Source: Asticcacaulis sp. EMRT-3 (GTDB taxonomy: Bacteria > Pseudomonadota > Alphaproteobacteria > Caulobacterales > Caulobacteraceae). Taken from it: 64,000 bases of DNA. Both the position numbers and the translations under genes were made by a program. Below the pieces are notes generated by a model that ran no database searches, had not been told where the DNA came from, and was given only the letters and a program-made list of their open reading frames with translations. Shown one piece after another: positions 61,417 to 64,000 of this stretch; the first letter of the stretch is position 1; each line of letters begins with the position of its first letter. The DNA lies in NCBI RefSeq assembly GCF_030027245.1, contig NZ_JASERT010000001.1:1728501-1792500 (forward strand). The letters run 5' to 3'.

Positions 61417-61854
61417 CTAAATCAAGGGAAAGCGGAAAGCGCCCACGACGCGCTGCCGCCAGAAGGGGTTAAGCCAGCTCTCGACCACGGCATGACCCCA
61501 ATAGGCGTGGATCAGGCGCGCATCGGAGGCCGCTAGCCCGCCTGCGCTCAAAATGGCGGCGTGCTTGGCCAGCGCCCCCGGCTTCATGCGAAAGGCGATC
61601 ACGTCACCGGCCTGCGCCTGCCCCACACTGACCGGCTGAAAATGCGCGCCTAAGCCCGCCAGCAGCCAGTCCTGACCGCACACCTCGGCCCAGTCCGGGC
61701 TATAGGGCGGCAGGCTTGCAGGCTCCGGCCCGACCACTTCGCGCCAGACGCCACGCACCAGACCGATGCAATCGCAACCGACGCCTTTCAGGCTCATCTG
61801 GTGGCGATAGGGCGTGCCGAGCCAGGTGCGCGCCTCGGCTACAATCCGGCTCAT
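61417..61854 (-). CDS. GTA NlpC/P60 tail-associated peptidase gp14
   Basis: 145 residues. The catalytic Cys in LKGVGCDCIGLVRGVW near 25-38, a His in LAKHAAILSAGG near 92-103 and a third polar residue form the NlpC/P60 site. It probably cleaves peptidoglycan during DNA injection. The start overlaps the stop of gp13 by 4 nt (ATGA). Confidence 0.93.
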   Translation of the reverse strand: MSRIVAEARTWLGTPYRHQMSLKGVGCDCIGLVRGVWREVVGPEPASLPPYSPDWAEVCGQDWLLAGLGAHFQPVSVGQAQAGDVIAFRMKPGALAKHAAILSAGGLAASDARLIHAYWGHAVVESWLNPFWRQRVVGAFRFPLI

Positions 61855-62540
61855 CGCCCGGAACTTTGGCCGCTCGATCCGCCATCGAGCACATCGCCGT
61901 CACGCGGATAGAGGGTGAGGAAATCCTCACCGGGCAAATCAGGAAAGCCACGAAAATTCAGCGTGTTGGAAAATGTGCCGTTGCAGGTGCGGTAGCGTTT
62001 GTCGCAAACCGTCACCGCCAATCCCGCCAGATCGAGCCCGCAGCGCGCATCACCGAGCGCCGCATCGCACAGAAAGCCGAACCGGCGACCGATCACGCGG
62101 TCGAGCCGTGACGCCACCCCCTCGACATGGGCCACGAACACGCCTTGCGCATCGTCGATGCCGCCCGTGGCGTCGAGCTGCGCCAGATAGCCCGCGCCCG
62201 TCTCGACATACTGATCGGGCGCGGTCCAGTCGATGACATAGGTGCGCAGTTCCGCCCCGTCATAAAGCCCCGCCTCGATGTCCGCCGCCGCCAGTCCATC
62301 GGCGCTGATAATGCCGGATATGGCCAGACTGCCCGGCTGATCGAGGCCGATGTCTTGCATCGCCGCGCCTTGGGTCAAGCCGCTCTGCGCCTGACAGGTG
62401 ACGCCGAGAAACTGAATATCCGCATCGTGGTCGGTAAAGCCCAGCACCGCGCCATCGCCGCGCGTCAACAGCCAGACATGGCAAAACTTCGCCGCCCCCG
62501 ACGCCAGCGCCGCGGTCATGGCTTCTGAAATATGTCGCAT
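61851..62540 (-). CDS. GTA protein gp13 (DUF2163)
   Basis: 229 residues. The N-terminal KFCHVWLLTRGDGAVLGFTDHDADI is characteristic, as are FVAHVEGVASRLDRVIGRRFGFLCDAALGD near 135-163 and a C-terminal beta region. It is part of the GTA distal tail/baseplate. ATG 62540 is preferred (AGGG upstream) over a longer frame that runs into a short repeat-like insertion upstream. There are 76 nt between gp12 and this start. Confidence 0.92.
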   Translation of the reverse strand: MRHISEAMTAALASGAAKFCHVWLLTRGDGAVLGFTDHDADIQFLGVTCQAQSGLTQGAAMQDIGLDQPGSLAISGIISADGLAAADIEAGLYDGAELRTYVIDWTAPDQYVETGAGYLAQLDATGGIDDAQGVFVAHVEGVASRLDRVIGRRFGFLCDAALGDARCGLDLAGLAVTVCDKRYRTCNGTFSNTLNFRGFPDLPGEDFLTLYPRDGDVLDGGSSGQSSGR

Positions 62541-62616
62541 ATTTCGCCCTTTTAATTTTTGCTGTGTCGCTCTTTCTGATCCAAAACGTGGAACCACTTT
62601 TTGGGAAAACGCTCCG
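62541..62616. repeat. Short extragenic element between GTA gp12 and gp13
   Basis: The sequence AAACGTGGAACCACTTTTTGGG with flanking CGCTCTTTC...CGCTC resembles alphaproteobacterial dispersed repeats. Other genes of this GTA cluster are separated by 0-10 nt. No second copy of this element was seen in the window, so family membership is inferred. Confidence 0.4.
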
Positions 62617-63231
62617 CTAAACCCGGATTTCGACCATCGCCACCGCCGTCACCCGCCCGGCGTCAAAACTCTCCAGCGTCAGGTCGATGCGGTCGCTGTC
62701 GAAACGCACCGGCGTGTCGAAGACAAAGCCCGCCGTGACGGCTGCGCCTGAAGCGGGCGGCGTGGCCAGCGTCATAAGCCCGGTCGTGTCATCAAGGGTG
62801 AAGGCCGTCGTCTCGACGCCCCCCACCGCCACGCGCGCCGTGCCGGCCACCGGCTTGGCAACCGGTCGCCACACCGCGCCGTAAGCCTTGCGCAGGGCAA
62901 ATTGCGCCGTCGCGCCATCGCCCGTGCCCAGAAGCTGATCGAGCGGCCCCGGCGTCAGATTGAGCGCGCAGCTTTTGCAATCGGCGAAATCGCGGAAACG
63001 AAAACCGTAAAGCTGACCCTCGCGCGCCTCGAAAAAACTGAGCAATTCGGTGGCATCGACCAGCGAGCGGATACCCGCCCCGACCAGATAATGGCGACGG
63101 CCCAAAGCCCACGGGCTGATCCGGCGCTCATAGCCTGAAGCGAGGGCGGTGATCTCGGTGCGGCGTTCAATGCCCGCGCCGGAGCCAAAGGCCAGACGCG
63201 CCGGAAACGACACTTCATGAAAACCCGACAT
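62617..63231 (-). CDS. GTA protein gp12 (DUF2460)
   Basis: 204 residues starting MSGFHEVSFPARLAFGSGAG, the DUF2460 opening, then ERRTEITALASGYERRISPW and FFEAREGQLYGFRFRDFAD. It is a distal tail protein. Its start is directly after the gp11 stop. Confidence 0.93.
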   Translation of the reverse strand: MSGFHEVSFPARLAFGSGAGIERRTEITALASGYERRISPWALGRRHYLVGAGIRSLVDATELLSFFEAREGQLYGFRFRDFADCKSCALNLTPGPLDQLLGTGDGATAQFALRKAYGAVWRPVAKPVAGTARVAVGGVETTAFTLDDTTGLMTLATPPASGAAVTAGFVFDTPVRFDSDRIDLTLESFDAGRVTAVAMVEIRV

Positions 63232-63765
63232 TTATCTCACCCCCATGCGGGCGGCGCGGTTGAGCGCCGCCGCCACCTGCGCTTCGGAGCGCACCAATGC
63301 TTGCGCCCCACCCGTCACCATGACATTGACGCTGACATTCGGCCCTGCCGTACCCGCCGCCTCAATCGTGCCGCCCGTACTGGGCCGGAAGACTTCCGGG
63401 CCGCGTTCACCGACCAGATAGCCGCCGCCCGCACTGACTGGCCCACCATCGGCGCGCGCCCCCGAAAAGCTGGAAACGGCCTGCGAAATCGCCGCGCTTA
63501 AGCCGCTGCCGCTGTTGCCGCCGCCCATCGCCTGATCGACGGCGGTAATCAGGGCCGAGGCCAGTTCCGACAGGCTGATCTTGCCATCCGAAGCGGCCCT
63601 GGCCAGCGATTTGGCCAGACTGTCGCCCGCCTTTGAAAAGGCCTGATCAATGGCGTCAGCGGCGTCGCTGGCCGGGGCCTTCAGGCTGGACAGCGCCGCC
63701 GCCGTCTCGGCCACGCGGCTGTCCATGCCGCCCAGGGCCGTCGTTTCAGAAAATGGATCGCTCAT
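63232..63765 (-). CDS. GTA tail tape measure protein gp11
   Basis: 177 residues, short like other GTA tape-measure proteins (RcGTA about 220). Ala/Ser-rich helical N-terminal half (MDSRVAETAAALSSLKAP...), a Gly/Ala core and the C-terminal GGYLVGERGPEVFRPSTGGTI tape-measure signature near 113-133. The shorter length is in keeping with the short GTA tail. The stop of gp10.1 overlaps its ATG by 4 nt. Confidence 0.9.
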   Translation of the reverse strand: MSDPFSETTALGGMDSRVAETAAALSSLKAPASDAADAIDQAFSKAGDSLAKSLARAASDGKISLSELASALITAVDQAMGGGNSGSGLSAAISQAVSSFSGARADGGPVSAGGGYLVGERGPEVFRPSTGGTIEAAGTAGPNVSVNVMVTGGAQALVRSEAQVAAALNRAARMGVR

Positions 63766-63947
63766 TGTCCCTCATCCGGAAATTGCCGCTGCATCTCGTC
63801 GAAATCCGCCCGGTCGAGCGGCCTTGCCATCGTCTGTGGCGCACTGTTCAGCATCACCCATTCGCGCCAGCTTAAGCGCCAGAAGACCTCCGGCGTCAGG
63901 CCGATGTGCAGGGCGCGCCGCAGCATGACCGCCCACGGGCTGCTCAT
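63762..63947 (-). CDS. GTA tail assembly chaperone gp10.1 (DUF2376)
   Basis: 61 residues, MSSPWAVMLRRALHIGLTPEVFWRLSWREWVML, with the conserved FWRLSWREW segment of the phage-tail assembly chaperone family. It is coupled to gp10 upstream and gp11 downstream by 4-nt overlaps at each side. Confidence 0.88.
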   Translation of the reverse strand: MSSPWAVMLRRALHIGLTPEVFWRLSWREWVMLNSAPQTMARPLDRADFDEMQRQFPDEGQ

Positions 63948-64000
63948 GGATTCATCGCCGCAAAAGCCAGCACCACGGCGCGCATGGCTTCGTTCAGGCC
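63944..64000 (-). CDS. GTA protein gp10, C-terminal end only
   Basis: Only 18 codons plus stop are in the window (GLNEAMRAVVLAFAAMNP). The TGA overlaps the gp10.1 ATG by 3 nt (ATGA). The identity rests on position in the GTA order and the short C-terminal match to the family ending in an Ala-rich helix with Asn-Pro (inference). The rest of the gene, and gp9 and the head genes, lie right of 64000. Confidence 0.6.
   Translation of the reverse strand, partial: GLNEAMRAVVLAFAAMNP

Noticed and set aside
57624-64000. Prophage
   Set aside because: The tail genes follow the RcGTA order and no integrase, lysis or repressor genes are visible, so a gene transfer agent is the better reading; the missing left part of the cluster prevents a final decision.

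Overview
This 64-kb window is bacterial chromosome from an alphaproteobacterium of the Caulobacterales, most likely Asticcacaulis or a close relative (inference). The evidence is: GC-rich coding with dense short-spaced operons; a complete Entner-Doudoroff operon under a LacI-type operator; cytochrome c maturation genes in the ccmI-E-F-H order next to degP and glnE; a PleC-type histidine kinase; a promoter that fits the published Caulobacter housekeeping consensus; and gene-transfer-agent (GTA) tail genes of the RcGTA/CcGTA type. No tRNA, rRNA, CRISPR array, insertion sequence or integrase was seen.

Layout. 1-5.1 kb: nitrogen-PTS enzyme I (ptsP, cut by the window edge), aspartokinase lysC, divergent ubiG and prmC. 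5.4-11 kb: a DUF4167 protein; a leftward set of comF-like, grxC, nitrilase-like and DUF1178 genes; a divergent methyltransferase; and a MutT-type Nudix hydrolase. 11-18.3 kb: a lipoprotein beta-lactamase-family hydrolase, small hypotheticals, a PEBP-family protein, a hemerythrin-like protein, the NasT/NasS nitrate-sensing pair and UDP-glucose dehydrogenase. 18.3-30.6 kb: sugar catabolism, with a GH39 beta-xylosidase, a GH3 beta-glucosidase, a LacI regulator and eda-glk-edd-pgl-zwf. 30.9-41 kb: ppc, a hypothetical gene, pepN, a response regulator and pleC. 41-56.4 kb: an ECF sigma/anti-sigma/metal-sensor/EF-hand operon, glnE, degP, the ccm cluster and a PepSY plus two-component cluster. 56.4-64 kb: a DnaJ-like protein, then the distal GTA tail genes gp15 to gp10, running off the right edge.

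The best regulatory signal is a shared palindrome, TGACAGCGCTGTCA and close variants. It occurs upstream of the GH3 gene, upstream of lacI and in the zwf promoter, so glucan breakdown and glucose oxidation to pyruvate probably form one regulon. One copy overlaps the -35 box of a rightward promoter between the GH3 gene and lacI. That promoter has no protein gene in front of it, but about 190 nt downstream there is a strong rightward intrinsic terminator. I read this as a candidate sugar-regulated small RNA, and it is the most novel item here.

The intergenic spaces are rich in dispersed palindromic elements. At least three families have two or more copies within the window, and one array lies inside a duplication of the end of ppc. 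These are probably non-autonomous repeats of the host genome.
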